Shown here: positions 1 through 11,344 of the stretch, in pieces
Numbering within the stretch: position 1 is the first letter of the stretch
Layout: every line of letters starts with the position of its first letter
Assembly: GCA_013396655.1 (NCBI GenBank)
Contig: WBMV01008585.1
Coordinates: forward strand, 514,629 to 578,628
DNA: 64,000 nt
Direction of reading: 5' to 3'
From: Campylorhamphus procurvoides
Taxonomy: Eukaryota > Chordata > Aves > Passeriformes > Dendrocolaptidae
Made by a program: the position numbers and the translations under genes
The notes under the pieces: generated by a model
What the model was told of the DNA's origin: nothing
The model's database searches: none
What the model saw: only the letters and a program-made list of their open reading frames with translations

Positions 1-1613
1 TTTGAGGGAGAGCCTGAACACAAGACTGTCAGACATTCACTCCTATAATTATTCTCACACATGCTCCCACTGTCACCACAAGACAGCTTTAGAGCAGACT
101 GAAGCTGAAAGAGACAGTGCCATCTCTGCCCCTCCTCCAGCTCCACATTCTGACCCTCTGTTCTGTGCCTAGGGCACTCATCCAGACAGAGTTATGACCC
201 TGCCACACTTTGACCAATTTCAGATGTCAGTGCCAGATTTTCTGTACTCTACCAGGGATGTTGGTTCTCTTGATTTTACAAGAGAACAACTGGCTACCAG
301 AAAAATCAGTGATGCTGAATTAGGAGCTGGAACCCAAATTCTCCTTTTCTTTTAGTCTTAATCCTGTCTGAACTTTCAAGTCCCTTTTGTAGTGTCAGCC
401 TGAAGTGTAGTGACAGCTAGAGAGTGTCAGAAAAATGATCCTATGAAAAGTAACAGAAGTGTCATCATTGATTAAAGACTAAAACAAATGGGATCAAATT
501 AAGACCATGACAGAAATTTTATTTCCAAAAATGTCTGTTTTGTATTTCATAAGTTCATCTTTCTTTGAGCATTCACTAGTGTTTCATACAAGTCTGCTTA
601 AGAAAATATATACCAAGAGAGGACACATGAAACACCTACTGCTTTAGTCCATCCCACACACAGTGTCAGGAGTTAAGAGACGCGAATGCAAAAGAGCATT
701 AACCTAAAAGCAGGAAAGAAAGACCACTACTCCTGAGGTATGTAGAGACAAGACCATCTTCTGAGCCGGGGAAAACTACAGTTATGGGGATTCTCCATTA
801 CAAGATAGTTATTTTTGTTTTGGTCTATGCTAATTTTATTGATAAAAATGTCTGCACTGGAATATGAAAGGCTGAATGACTCACAGGTGTGTACATGTTT
901 TTGTATATGCATATATATATAGAAAAGACCAGAAGAGAAAGTGAGCTTTCTTCTGCCTACAGAGGAGTGAGCCAAGTCCAGAGAAGGTAGGAAGGGTGGG
1001 ACCACTGCCTCAACCACTGCCTTGCACTGCAACCACAGTGTGGCCTGGACAGGGAAATGGTGGGCCGCCACTTGACAGGATCCTGCCCAGGCTAACTGCA
1101 TGTACACACACTCACACATAAATGCTTTCTCTGGTCCAGACCACGGCTGAAAGTGACTGCAGATTTTCTAGATTGCTAAGAAAATTTAAAAAGTTAAGCA
1201 GCTGAATTTTTCCTACCAATGACAGCTTATACACTCCCATTCATTATTTGCAGCCTGACAGCTGTTGACGCATGTGGGCTGCTCAAGACTGTGTGGCTGT
1301 GACTTCCCTCTTTGGAGGGAGACGTCCCAAGGAAAGACACTCTTACAGGCTGACTCCTCAACCACAGTGCTGTCCCTACAGGGAGAGGTGCATCCCTGGA
1401 GAGACAATGCCTTTACCAGTTAGTTTTGCCATTGCTGCTGAACAAGCACTAACAGGAAATATTAGCCTAGCCAGCGAGGATGCACCTGTGCTCTGAGCAT
1501 TTTCTCTTCAACAGGTGGTATTTTATCTGTTGATGCTGGTTGTATTATCTGACCCATTTTTTCTCTGATGACTATCTGCCTTTACCCTGAAAAAGAAGTT
1601 GGGTTTTTTCTAT
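1..1613. other. Unique non-coding sequence, no gene seen
   Basis: No open frame here resembles a known family. The frame at 727-1119 (minus, 130 codons) overlaps AT-rich low-complexity sequence around 903-921 and has no recognisable domain. Short TA-rich and poly-T runs are the only other structure (1597-1631). The block ends in the T-rich run where the 4-kb repeated segment begins. Confidence 0.6.
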
Positions 1614-4069
1614 TTTTTTTCTTTTTTTTTTCTTTCCTTTTTGTTGTAACATCCCGAAGGCAATAAACAGCAAAGCATTGCTTGGTGAAAAAAGACCCCA
1701 GTTTCAACATGCATTATTTCTGTCCCATTTCAGAACAGTTTGCTTTCAGCCTAGTGACTTGCAGCAGCTAGCCTGTGCTTGTCCAGTCGCTTACAAGAGG
1801 TGAAAAACTTCAACGTCCTGGGAGGAGCTGATGTTAAATGACTGCTGTTGGTGTATCTGTGTGGTGATGGTTTGGTTTTCATCCTCCTTTGATCATCTCC
1901 AAAAGCCCGTCTGTTGTTCTCAGCCACACACTGGTCAGTCTGCTGACTTGTGCCAGTTTACAGGCTTAACACTGGTGGCTTTGTGGCAAAAAGCTATTCC
2001 GAGAGTTTCTGAAACAAAGCCTTAATGATATATGGCTGCCAAAGTTAGCTGTTTCACAGCTGTAATAGCACACTGTAGGCTGCGTGGCAGCCAAGCTGTC
2101 TTTGTTACTGTATTAAGTGAGGTGTGAGTGCCTGGAATGTTACAGGCAGCAAAAGCCATCGTGGGTGGCAGCTGCCTTCAGAATCCTTGAAAGGATATGC
2201 TGTGATAACTTGATAAGGTGTTTGCATGTGTTAAAGGGCATGACATCCACAAAAGGTTGGGTGATGAGGGCACAATTTTCTTTGCATGTGAGGTGCTCCA
2301 AACTGCATTATAATTGGGTGGAAAATCTGAAGCATGATGTGTTTTTTTGTACAGGAGTGGAATTATTTAATAAGAAGTTTTCCTGCTAATATCTGATTCG
2401 GTTAATGTGTTTACAGAGTATTTTAGGCTGTACCTCAACTTTTCCAATCAGGATACATAGCATTTTGTTAGAAATCCTGCCAATCATGACACTGGGATAT
2501 GGGGCAACCTTCTCAGTCTAGGGGCTAGTATCTGTAAAGCTGGTGTAAATCAGCAATAATTCCACTGAAATTATTTTGGTGTAAATGCAGGTGAGAAGAG
2601 TCTTAGGCATGCTATTCTTGTTTCCTGCACTTACGTGGGCCTAAACACTCCAGACAACAGGACAACTTGATCACCACTGCAACTGGCATTCTCCTCTTTC
2701 TCCCAGCTCAAAACTGGTCCATCTGTTTCTTGAACAGAGTTTGCACTTCTGCAAACCATAAAGGAAAAGACACAAAAAGAAGGTTTTTCCTAGTCAGATA
2801 CTCTCTCCTCTCTGCTTGTCATCATCAGAAAGCCCCATCAGCCCATTTGTGAACTCAAGTCCCACTCAGCTATTCTTGTTAGGCTGCTGTGGTTCCAGTT
2901 CATTGAAATCAGGCAGGGTAACTCTTTAAAATAAGTGCATAGGATACTATATCTAAGCGTTTATGTTAGGGTGATTCTCCCTTCAGTCACCTCATTTTGT
3001 GGAGCTATGTTAGCATCGGGGTTGAGATGCAGGACCCATATATAGTGTGAAAACTGGCATTCCCTGAAGAAGCATAAACCGCATGGCCCACGTTCTTTAA
3101 ATTGCCTGTAGTCATCCAGAGGTGCTGTGGCTGCATTTTCCAAATAACTGAGAAAGCTGATTTAAACATGGATTTGTTTTTCAGCAATGGGGATTACACC
3201 ATATGACTGATTGGCATGTCAGAAAAGATGTGTATCCCATAGCGATAGAGTATTTTAAGACCGCATCCTGCCCTCGATGAGCAAACTTAATACACATGTT
3301 GAAGAGTTTCTGGTCCCATTTCCTCTTGGTGATACCTCATATCTCATGAATACAAATTCTCAGGGCTTCTTCCTTATGGTTCATTTGTCTAAATTCCACT
3401 GAAGTTGTTGAGTTATGAAAGTTTAACAAGAAAAAAATGAAATCTTAGTGATTGTCTTATTTGAAGGACTAAATGGTTTAATTTTATAACTGAACCAGGG
3501 ATACAAGCCAAGTATGTCTGGCTGTGAGATAAACACAGGTGCTGAACAAGTTATTGATATCAGTGAACTGTTTCCATGGTGGGAACCTGAAATGAGTGAT
3601 TTGTACTGCAGTGTATTTAGCTTCTCACAATATCTGTAAACTTTACAAGGCAAAAGCACATACTATATTTCATGTTGCTGCATTTGGCTTTCCACTTACA
3701 TTATTCTAACAAAAAGTACAAAATCCCTCTCTCATTTCCAAGAAGTCTCTAGCAAGAGAAAAAGATGTAGACTCCAACCACTGGTGATTTTTTTCTTTTT
3801 TGCCTTGCAGCATTTACAAAATATTTCTCTCTTTAGCACAGGTAAATCAGGGTCAGATCAATCACACAGCCTAATGTGCTTCAGGAGCTATTTCAAAATA
3901 CCAGTAGAAATCCTCAGTCTGCAGGGAAGTACCCACACAAGTTACTCAGGGTAAGGTGGGGTCGGAAATGAACTCACAGGGATGCACACATGCATGCGAT
4001 CAGCCCATTATGAGTGCAGAGCACAATATTCTGCTCTCTTTCAGAGTAAGAAAAGCTGCTTCACATTCA

Positions 4070-4168
4070 GCCTGGTCTAGTGGAAGAAAGATGTCTCTGC
4101 CCATGACAGAGAGATTGGGACTAGGTGAATCTTGAAGATTGCTTCTAACCCAAACTATTCTAAGATTT
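4070..4168 (+). mobile_element. CR1 LINE 3' end fragment
   Basis: The sequence from the cctggtctagtgg segment through gattgggactaggtgaatc to caaactattctaagattta has the layout of the CR1 3' terminus: a conserved segment followed by an 8-bp-type ATTCTATG-like end, here degraded to attctaag. It is roughly 100 bp, 5'-truncated and in sense orientation. Identification rests on recognition of the family end, not on an alignment. It is duplicated at 8089-8187 because it lies in the repeated block. Confidence 0.75.
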
Positions 4169-5160
4169 ACAGCAGAATTTTACAGCATGTGAGGCCAGTG
4201 GTGTGCTATAAATTCATATCTTTCCTTTTTTTCAAGTACCTTGTTTTTATGCCCTTAACTTGAATACCTTTCCTGGCAGTTCCCTAATCTAATTACTGAA
4301 TAATGTGGTATATTTTGTTCTTGACCTCCTGGTTATTTCAGGATGCTGCAGAGTGGGTGTAGCTGGGCACAGGCTGCAAAAGTGAATAGATATTGAACAG
4401 ATGTTGGATATAGGTTAGAAGTCAAGGAACGTAAGGCTAAATTTCCAAAATTCATCTAAAGAATTCAACGCTTCTTGGACTGATGATACCATGCTACATA
4501 ATCAAATGAATTATAGTTGTTCAGTTGCCCTTATTGCAACTGTTTTTATGCTTCCTGAAGCATGCAAGTAACTTGGAAGATAAAAGAGGTATGTTCCACT
4601 AACATCTTCATACCATAAGCACAGTACATGTGCTGAAAATTCAGATGAGCTGAGAGTAAATTAAGTTTAACAAGAGGTTTTTAAACAGACTTGCAAGTTG
4701 CAGTATTGCTGATCACTTGATGTACGTTGAAACCTGCACCTTCAGTAAAAAATACCTCAAAAACTGAAAAATCAGAATGTACTAAATTCTATCTGTATTA
4801 ATCGCTTCCTGAACTGTGTGATAGCATTGTGTTTCTAGCTGAATGCCACATATTTTCAAATTATTTCTTCTTGAATAGAAAACCTGACCTTGTAGACTCC
4901 ACTGCACAGTCCTGTTGTGCAGACAGTGAGTGAGTGGGTCAGACGTCAAAACTTACGGTGTTTATGTTTTTCTTCCCATCTGCCCTCCCGCCCCCCCTGC
5001 CAGTAGCCAGGACTATGATGGCACAGGCAGACAGTGAGTTTCATTCCACAATCCAGGTTCTGGGCAACTGACTGGCTGGCAACTCTCCTAGGGCATTCAA
5101 CCCTAAATAACAGAAACACCAAGACATGAAGTGTATTTTAGTTCACTGCAGCTACCCAGC

Positions 5161-5181
5161 ATTATTATTATTATTATTATT
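5161..5181. repeat. (ATT)7 microsatellite, copy A
   Basis: Seven uninterrupted ATT units followed by a GTT and another ATT. The same array with the same unit number is at 9180-9200. Identical length in both copies argues against the copies being an old duplication, since trinucleotide arrays change length easily. Confidence 0.9.
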
Positions 5182-5631
5182 GTTATTGCACAGGAGCAGC
5201 TAGTTTTCTCTTTAGTAGGAGAAAGAAGTAGTCTGAGGAACAGCAGTTCAGTGGTAGTTCAAGTGGCTACTTACCTAGCATGCACAACAGATCCAAGATG
5301 TGGAGCCACTTAGAAATGATAGACCAAGAAATCAATGTGGAGATAATGAATCTTGAGTGTGTATTAGGTTTATGTGTTAGGCCAGCCATTTGGGACCTAT
5401 TTAAAGCAATTCAAATTGTTTTGACAACAGATGAAGATAGCAAGTAATCATTCATGGTATGGCTGCTATTCAGAGAGCAGTTGGGTTTCTGTCCTGCACG
5501 TTTCCCTTGTCACAGGGAAAACTTCATTCTGAATTTGTGTGGACAGGCGTGAGCAGAAAAATCAGCCTTCTGGGAATTTACTTTTTTAATGGTCTGTGAA
5601 AAGGCTGCTGGAGCCCCTTCTGTGACCCTCC

Positions 5632-5632
5632 N
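5632..5632. other. Single-N contig junction
   Basis: One N separates a C-rich end (ccctcc) from a T-run start. The base after ccctcc in the second copy (9651 onward) is actcatctcc, which is the natural continuation. The N therefore marks a scaffolding join. An open frame crossing it (5589-5822, plus) is an artefact of the join. Confidence 0.9.
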
Positions 5633-8088
5633 TTTTTTTCTTTTTTTTTTCTTTCCTTTTTGTTGTAACATCCCGAAGGCAATAAACAGCAAAGCATTGC
5701 TTGGTGAAAAAAGACCCCAGTTTCAACATGCATTATTTCTGTCCCATTTCAGAACAGTTTGCTTTCAGCCTAGTGACTTGCAGCAGCTAGCCTGTGCTTG
5801 TCCAGTCGCTTACAAGAGGTGAAAAACTTCAACGTCCTGGGAGGAGCTGATGTTAAATGACTGCTGTTGGTGTATCTGTGTGGTGATGGTTTGGTTTTCA
5901 TCCTCCTTTGATCATCTCCAAAAGCCCGTCTGTTGTTCTCAGCCACACACTGGTCAGTCTGCTGACTTGTGCCAGTTTACAGGCTTAACACTGGTGGCTT
6001 TGTGGCAAAAAGCTATTCCGAGAGTTTCTGAAACAAAGCCTTAATGATATATGGCTGCCAAAGTTAGCTGTTTCACAGCTGTAATAGCACACTGTAGGCT
6101 GCGTGGCAGCCAAGCTGTCTTTGTTACTGTATTAAGTGAGGTGTGAGTGCCTGGAATGTTACAGGCAGCAAAAGCCATCGTGGGTGGCAGCTGCCTTCAG
6201 AATCCTTGAAAGGATATGCTGTGATAACTTGATAAGGTGTTTGCATGTGTTAAAGGGCATGACATCCACAAAAGGTTGGGTGATGAGGGCACAATTTTCT
6301 TTGCATGTGAGGTGCTCCAAACTGCATTATAATTGGGTGGAAAATCTGAAGCATGATGTGTTTTTTTGTACAGGAGTGGAATTATTTAATAAGAAGTTTT
6401 CCTGCTAATATCTGATTCGGTTAATGTGTTTACAGAGTATTTTAGGCTGTACCTCAACTTTTCCAATCAGGATACATAGCATTTTGTTAGAAATCCTGCC
6501 AATCATGACACTGGGATATGGGGCAACCTTCTCAGTCTAGGGGCTAGTATCTGTAAAGCTGGTGTAAATCAGCAATAATTCCACTGAAATTATTTTGGTG
6601 TAAATGCAGGTGAGAAGAGTCTTAGGCATGCTATTCTTGTTTCCTGCACTTACGTGGGCCTAAACACTCCAGACAACAGGACAACTTGATCACCACTGCA
6701 ACTGGCATTCTCCTCTTTCTCCCAGCTCAAAACTGGTCCATCTGTTTCTTGAACAGAGTTTGCACTTCTGCAAACCATAAAGGAAAAGACACAAAAAGAA
6801 GGTTTTTCCTAGTCAGATACTCTCTCCTCTCTGCTTGTCATCATCAGAAAGCCCCATCAGCCCATTTGTGAACTCAAGTCCCACTCAGCTATTCTTGTTA
6901 GGCTGCTGTGGTTCCAGTTCATTGAAATCAGGCAGGGTAACTCTTTAAAATAAGTGCATAGGATACTATATCTAAGCGTTTATGTTAGGGTGATTCTCCC
7001 TTCAGTCACCTCATTTTGTGGAGCTATGTTAGCATCGGGGTTGAGATGCAGGACCCATATATAGTGTGAAAACTGGCATTCCCTGAAGAAGCATAAACCG
7101 CATGGCCCACGTTCTTTAAATTGCCTGTAGTCATCCAGAGGTGCTGTGGCTGCATTTTCCAAATAACTGAGAAAGCTGATTTAAACATGGATTTGTTTTT
7201 CAGCAATGGGGATTACACCATATGACTGATTGGCATGTCAGAAAAGATGTGTATCCCATAGCGATAGAGTATTTTAAGACCGCATCCTGCCCTCGATGAG
7301 CAAACTTAATACACATGTTGAAGAGTTTCTGGTCCCATTTCCTCTTGGTGATACCTCATATCTCATGAATACAAATTCTCAGGGCTTCTTCCTTATGGTT
7401 CATTTGTCTAAATTCCACTGAAGTTGTTGAGTTATGAAAGTTTAACAAGAAAAAAATGAAATCTTAGTGATTGTCTTATTTGAAGGACTAAATGGTTTAA
7501 TTTTATAACTGAACCAGGGATACAAGCCAAGTATGTCTGGCTGTGAGATAAACACAGGTGCTGAACAAGTTATTGATATCAGTGAACTGTTTCCATGGTG
7601 GGAACCTGAAATGAGTGATTTGTACTGCAGTGTATTTAGCTTCTCACAATATCTGTAAACTTTACAAGGCAAAAGCACATACTATATTTCATGTTGCTGC
7701 ATTTGGCTTTCCACTTACATTATTCTAACAAAAAGTACAAAATCCCTCTCTCATTTCCAAGAAGTCTCTAGCAAGAGAAAAAGATGTAGACTCCAACCAC
7801 TGGTGATTTTTTTCTTTTTTGCCTTGCAGCATTTACAAAATATTTCTCTCTTTAGCACAGGTAAATCAGGGTCAGATCAATCACACAGCCTAATGTGCTT
7901 CAGGAGCTATTTCAAAATACCAGTAGAAATCCTCAGTCTGCAGGGAAGTACCCACACAAGTTACTCAGGGTAAGGTGGGGTCGGAAATGAACTCACAGGG
8001 ATGCACACATGCATGCGATCAGCCCATTATGAGTGCAGAGCACAATATTCTGCTCTCTTTCAGAGTAAGAAAAGCTGCTTCACATTCA

Positions 8089-8187
8089 GCCTGGTCTAGT
8101 GGAAGAAAGATGTCTCTGCCCATGACAGAGAGATTGGGACTAGGTGAATCTTGAAGATTGCTTCTAACCCAAACTATTCTAAGATTT
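8089..8187 (+). mobile_element. CR1 LINE 3' end fragment (duplicate of 4070-4168)
   Basis: Same fragment as at 4070-4168, present a second time because it lies inside the repeated block. It should not be counted as an independent insertion. Confidence 0.75.
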
Positions 8188-9179
8188 ACAGCAGAATTTT
8201 ACAGCATGTGAGGCCAGTGGTGTGCTATAAATTCATATCTTTCCTTTTTTTCAAGTACCTTGTTTTTATGCCCTTAACTTGAATACCTTTCCTGGCAGTT
8301 CCCTAATCTAATTACTGAATAATGTGGTATATTTTGTTCTTGACCTCCTGGTTATTTCAGGATGCTGCAGAGTGGGTGTAGCTGGGCACAGGCTGCAAAA
8401 GTGAATAGATATTGAACAGATGTTGGATATAGGTTAGAAGTCAAGGAACGTAAGGCTAAATTTCCAAAATTCATCTAAAGAATTCAACGCTTCTTGGACT
8501 GATGATACCATGCTACATAATCAAATGAATTATAGTTGTTCAGTTGCCCTTATTGCAACTGTTTTTATGCTTCCTGAAGCATGCAAGTAACTTGGAAGAT
8601 AAAAGAGGTATGTTCCACTAACATCTTCATACCATAAGCACAGTACATGTGCTGAAAATTCAGATGAGCTGAGAGTAAATTAAGTTTAACAAGAGGTTTT
8701 TAAACAGACTTGCAAGTTGCAGTATTGCTGATCACTTGATGTACGTTGAAACCTGCACCTTCAGTAAAAAATACCTCAAAAACTGAAAAATCAGAATGTA
8801 CTAAATTCTATCTGTATTAATCGCTTCCTGAACTGTGTGATAGCATTGTGTTTCTAGCTGAATGCCACATATTTTCAAATTATTTCTTCTTGAATAGAAA
8901 ACCTGACCTTGTAGACTCCACTGCACAGTCCTGTTGTGCAGACAGTGAGTGAGTGGGTCAGACGTCAAAACTTACGGTGTTTATGTTTTTCTTCCCATCT
9001 GCCCTCCCGCCCCCCCTGCCAGTAGCCAGGACTATGATGGCACAGGCAGACAGTGAGTTTCATTCCACAATCCAGGTTCTGGGCAACTGACTGGCTGGCA
9101 ACTCTCCTAGGGCATTCAACCCTAAATAACAGAAACACCAAGACATGAAGTGTATTTTAGTTCACTGCAGCTACCCAGC

Positions 9180-9200
9180 ATTATTATTATTATTATTATT
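9180..9200. repeat. (ATT)7 microsatellite, copy B
   Basis: Identical to the array at 5161-5181, offset 4019. Confidence 0.9.
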
Positions 9201-9650
9201 GTTATTGCACAGGAGCAGCTAGTTTTCTCTTTAGTAGGAGAAAGAAGTAGTCTGAGGAACAGCAGTTCAGTGGTAGTTCAAGTGGCTACTTACCTAGCAT
9301 GCACAACAGATCCAAGATGTGGAGCCACTTAGAAATGATAGACCAAGAAATCAATGTGGAGATAATGAATCTTGAGTGTGTATTAGGTTTATGTGTTAGG
9401 CCAGCCATTTGGGACCTATTTAAAGCAATTCAAATTGTTTTGACAACAGATGAAGATAGCAAGTAATCATTCATGGTATGGCTGCTATTCAGAGAGCAGT
9501 TGGGTTTCTGTCCTGCACGTTTCCCTTGTCACAGGGAAAACTTCATTCTGAATTTGTGTGGACAGGCGTGAGCAGAAAAATCAGCCTTCTGGGAATTTAC
9601 TTTTTTAATGGTCTGTGAAAAGGCTGCTGGAGCCCCTTCTGTGACCCTCC

Positions 9651-10394
9651 ACTCATCTCCTTCAATGGCTTTCCCTTGGCCTTGTTCCCTGCCTAAGCCA
9701 GGTGCCTGTGGGAAAATTATTTCATGCTGCTTCATTCTACATTTGGACACATGCAGAGAGCAGAAGTGATGCTCTAAAAAGTTTTAACTCCAGTGAGAAG
9801 TTCAAATCTGCTGCTCATCCTATAGAACCCTCTGGATTGCTGCCCTTACTCTTAAGCCCCCTGCTCCCTTCACACACAGTCAGGAAACATTTGCTGGGTC
9901 TTAAACAGAGGTCATGCTTAAGACCCAGCCACTTGATTTTGCAATGAACAGAGAACTAATTATAGGTTTTTCCTCAAGCTTTGATAGAAAAACACGTGAA
10001 GGGACAAGTGGGGTCCATGCTGTAGGAGGACAGCAGAGCTGGGCAGGTGAAGGATCAGTGGAGCAAACCTGTGGAAGTCACCCTCTCAGCGCTCAAGTGG
10101 TGTAGCTCTTGCATGTAAAAAGAAGCAGGGAAAAATTCTCATGGACTGGGAAAGGACTTCAGAGGGAAAGTCCTCTGTTTCTACTCCCTGCAGCAGCTTC
10201 CTCCAAAGGAGGAGAAGGGCTTCAGATTTGCATGGCTTGTTTAGGCACTCCACTGCTCAATAGGTACCTCCTAGCTTTATTTCTCTTTCATTTAACAGAA
10301 AAACGGGTGGAGTTGTAAAGGACAAAAAACTCTGTGGCCATCTTTGTCACTTCCGGCAAGTGTTCTGCGTTGACTTTTCATGTGATGAAAACCA
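9651..10394. other. Unique non-coding sequence with one hairpin
   Basis: No recognised gene. Overlapping small plus-strand frames at 9702-9947, 9914-10105 and 10109-10318 show no domain, signal peptide or repeat. The only ordered structure is the inverted repeat at 9893-9929, listed separately. Confidence 0.55.
9893..9929. repeat. Perfect 12-bp inverted repeat with 13-nt loop
   Basis: The left arm gctgggtcttaa (9893-9904) is exactly complementary to the right arm ttaagacccagc (9918-9929), with a 13-base spacer. It would form a 12-bp stem in RNA or a small cruciform. Outward pairing stops at once. No neighbouring gene or element explains it. A chance origin in 64 kb is possible. Confidence 0.8.
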
Positions 10395-10445
10395 GTGTGT
10401 GTGCATGTGTGTGTGCAGGCGCGCGCGCGCGCGTGTGTGTGTGTA
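10395..10445. repeat. Alternating GT / GC purine-pyrimidine tract
   Basis: GT dinucleotides with a cat interruption lead into a pure GC alternation (10419-10433) and then GT again to 10444. Alternating GC flanked by GT is the classic sequence type able to adopt left-handed Z-DNA and is length-unstable. Nothing next to it looks like a promoter of a recognisable gene. Confidence 0.9.
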
Positions 10446-10533
10446 TTCAGTATGTGTCATTGCTAATTAGACACCTTCTGGATCACCATTAAAGAAAACC
10501 ATTTTGCCAATGTATCAATAGAATAATGATTTA

Positions 10534-11340
10534 GAATCACAGAACTATTTGTCTTGAAAAAGACCCATATGATCATTAAGTCCAAGCATTAACCCAGTAG
10601 TACCAAGTCTACCACTAAACCGTGTTCCCCAGGACCACAGCTACACATCTTTTAAATACTCTTAAAGGTAGTGACTCAACCATTTCCCTGGGCAGTCTGA
10701 TCCACTGCTTGACAACTCTTCCCATGAGGAAATTTTTCCTAATATCGAACTGAAACCTCCCCAGGTGTAGATTGAGACCTTTTATTCTTGTCACATTGCT
10801 TGTTATCTGTGAGAAGAGAGTGACACCCACCTGGGTACAACCTCCTTTCAGGTAGCTGTAGAGAGTAATAAGTCAGCACTGAGCCTTGTCTTCTCCAGGC
10901 CAGACACTCCAAGCTCCCTCAGCAGCTCCCCATATGACTTACCCTCTAGATCCTTCATGAGCTCTGTTGCCCTTCTCTGGACTTGCTCCAGCACCTCAAA
11001 GTCTCCCTTGTAGTGAGGGGCCCAAAACAGAACACAGGATTCAAGGTGCAGCCTCACCAATGTTGAGTACAGCACTGCCCTGGTCCTGCTGGCCACACTA
11101 TTGCTGATGCAAGCCAGGGTGCCATTGGCCTTCTTGGCCACCTGGGCACACTGCTGGCTCATGTTCAGCCACTGTTGACCAGCACCCCCAGGTGCTTTTC
11201 CACTGAACAGCTTTCCAACCACTCTCCCCCCAGCCCGTAGCGCTGCCTGGGGTTGTTGTAGCCCAGAGATAGGACCCGACACTGGGCCTTGTTGAATCTT
11301 AAGATATCACATTTCCCTTTCTGTAACCTATCCAGTGTCT
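10534..11340 (-). mobile_element. CR1 LINE remnant, C-terminal ORF2 and 3' end
   Basis: On the minus strand the frame 11282-10848 reads through the C-terminal region of CR1 ORF2, downstream of the reverse transcriptase catalytic core, with recognisable family segments such as [27 protein letters not shown] and [15 protein letters not shown]. After a frameshift between about 10848 and 10830 a second frame continues (10830-10615) with DIRKNFLMGRVVKQW and LPREMVES, the usual end of the protein. The 3' terminus lies at 10534, where the plus strand reads gaatcacagaacta, the reverse complement of the CR1 tail type. The 5' end is truncated near 11340, typical of LINE insertion. The reverse transcriptase and endonuclease domains are absent, so the copy is dead. 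Confidence 0.93.
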
Positions 11341-11344
11341 GCCA

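Larger units (their letters stand above)
1614..5631. repeat. Copy A of a 4018-bp directly repeated block (probable assembly duplicate)
   Basis: Every stretch I compared in 1614-5631 recurs at a constant offset of 4019 in 5633-9650, including microsatellite length, homopolymer lengths and all small open frames. Copy A ends at 5631, immediately before a single N, and copy B starts immediately after it in the same T-rich run. A tail of one contig equal to the head of the next, with an N exactly between them, is what an unmerged contig overlap looks like. Recent real duplications can also be near-identical but have no reason to break at an N. Content is non-coding: a short CR1 3' end near 4.1 kb, an ATT microsatellite near 5.17 kb, otherwise unique sequence. 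Confidence 0.9.
5633..9650. repeat. Copy B of the 4018-bp directly repeated block
   Basis: Same content as 1614-5631 at offset 4019. This copy runs into unique sequence on its right (9651 onward) without an N, whereas copy A runs into unique sequence on its left (1613 and before) without an N. Together they give one continuous locus when the overlap is merged. No gene is recognisable within it; small open frames on both strands are identical between the copies and lack family features. Confidence 0.9.

Noticed and set aside
5589..5822. 77-codon plus frame crossing the N at 5632
   Set aside because: It joins two contig ends and contains an unknown residue and a T-run; it does not exist in the merged sequence.
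1614..9650. Segmental duplication of a functional unit
   Set aside because: The copies appear identical and are separated exactly by an N with contig-end behaviour; an unmerged overlap explains everything.
10848..11282. 144-codon minus frame as a host gene
   Set aside because: It is the C-terminal part of CR1 ORF2, confirmed by its characteristic segments and the CR1 3' end downstream.
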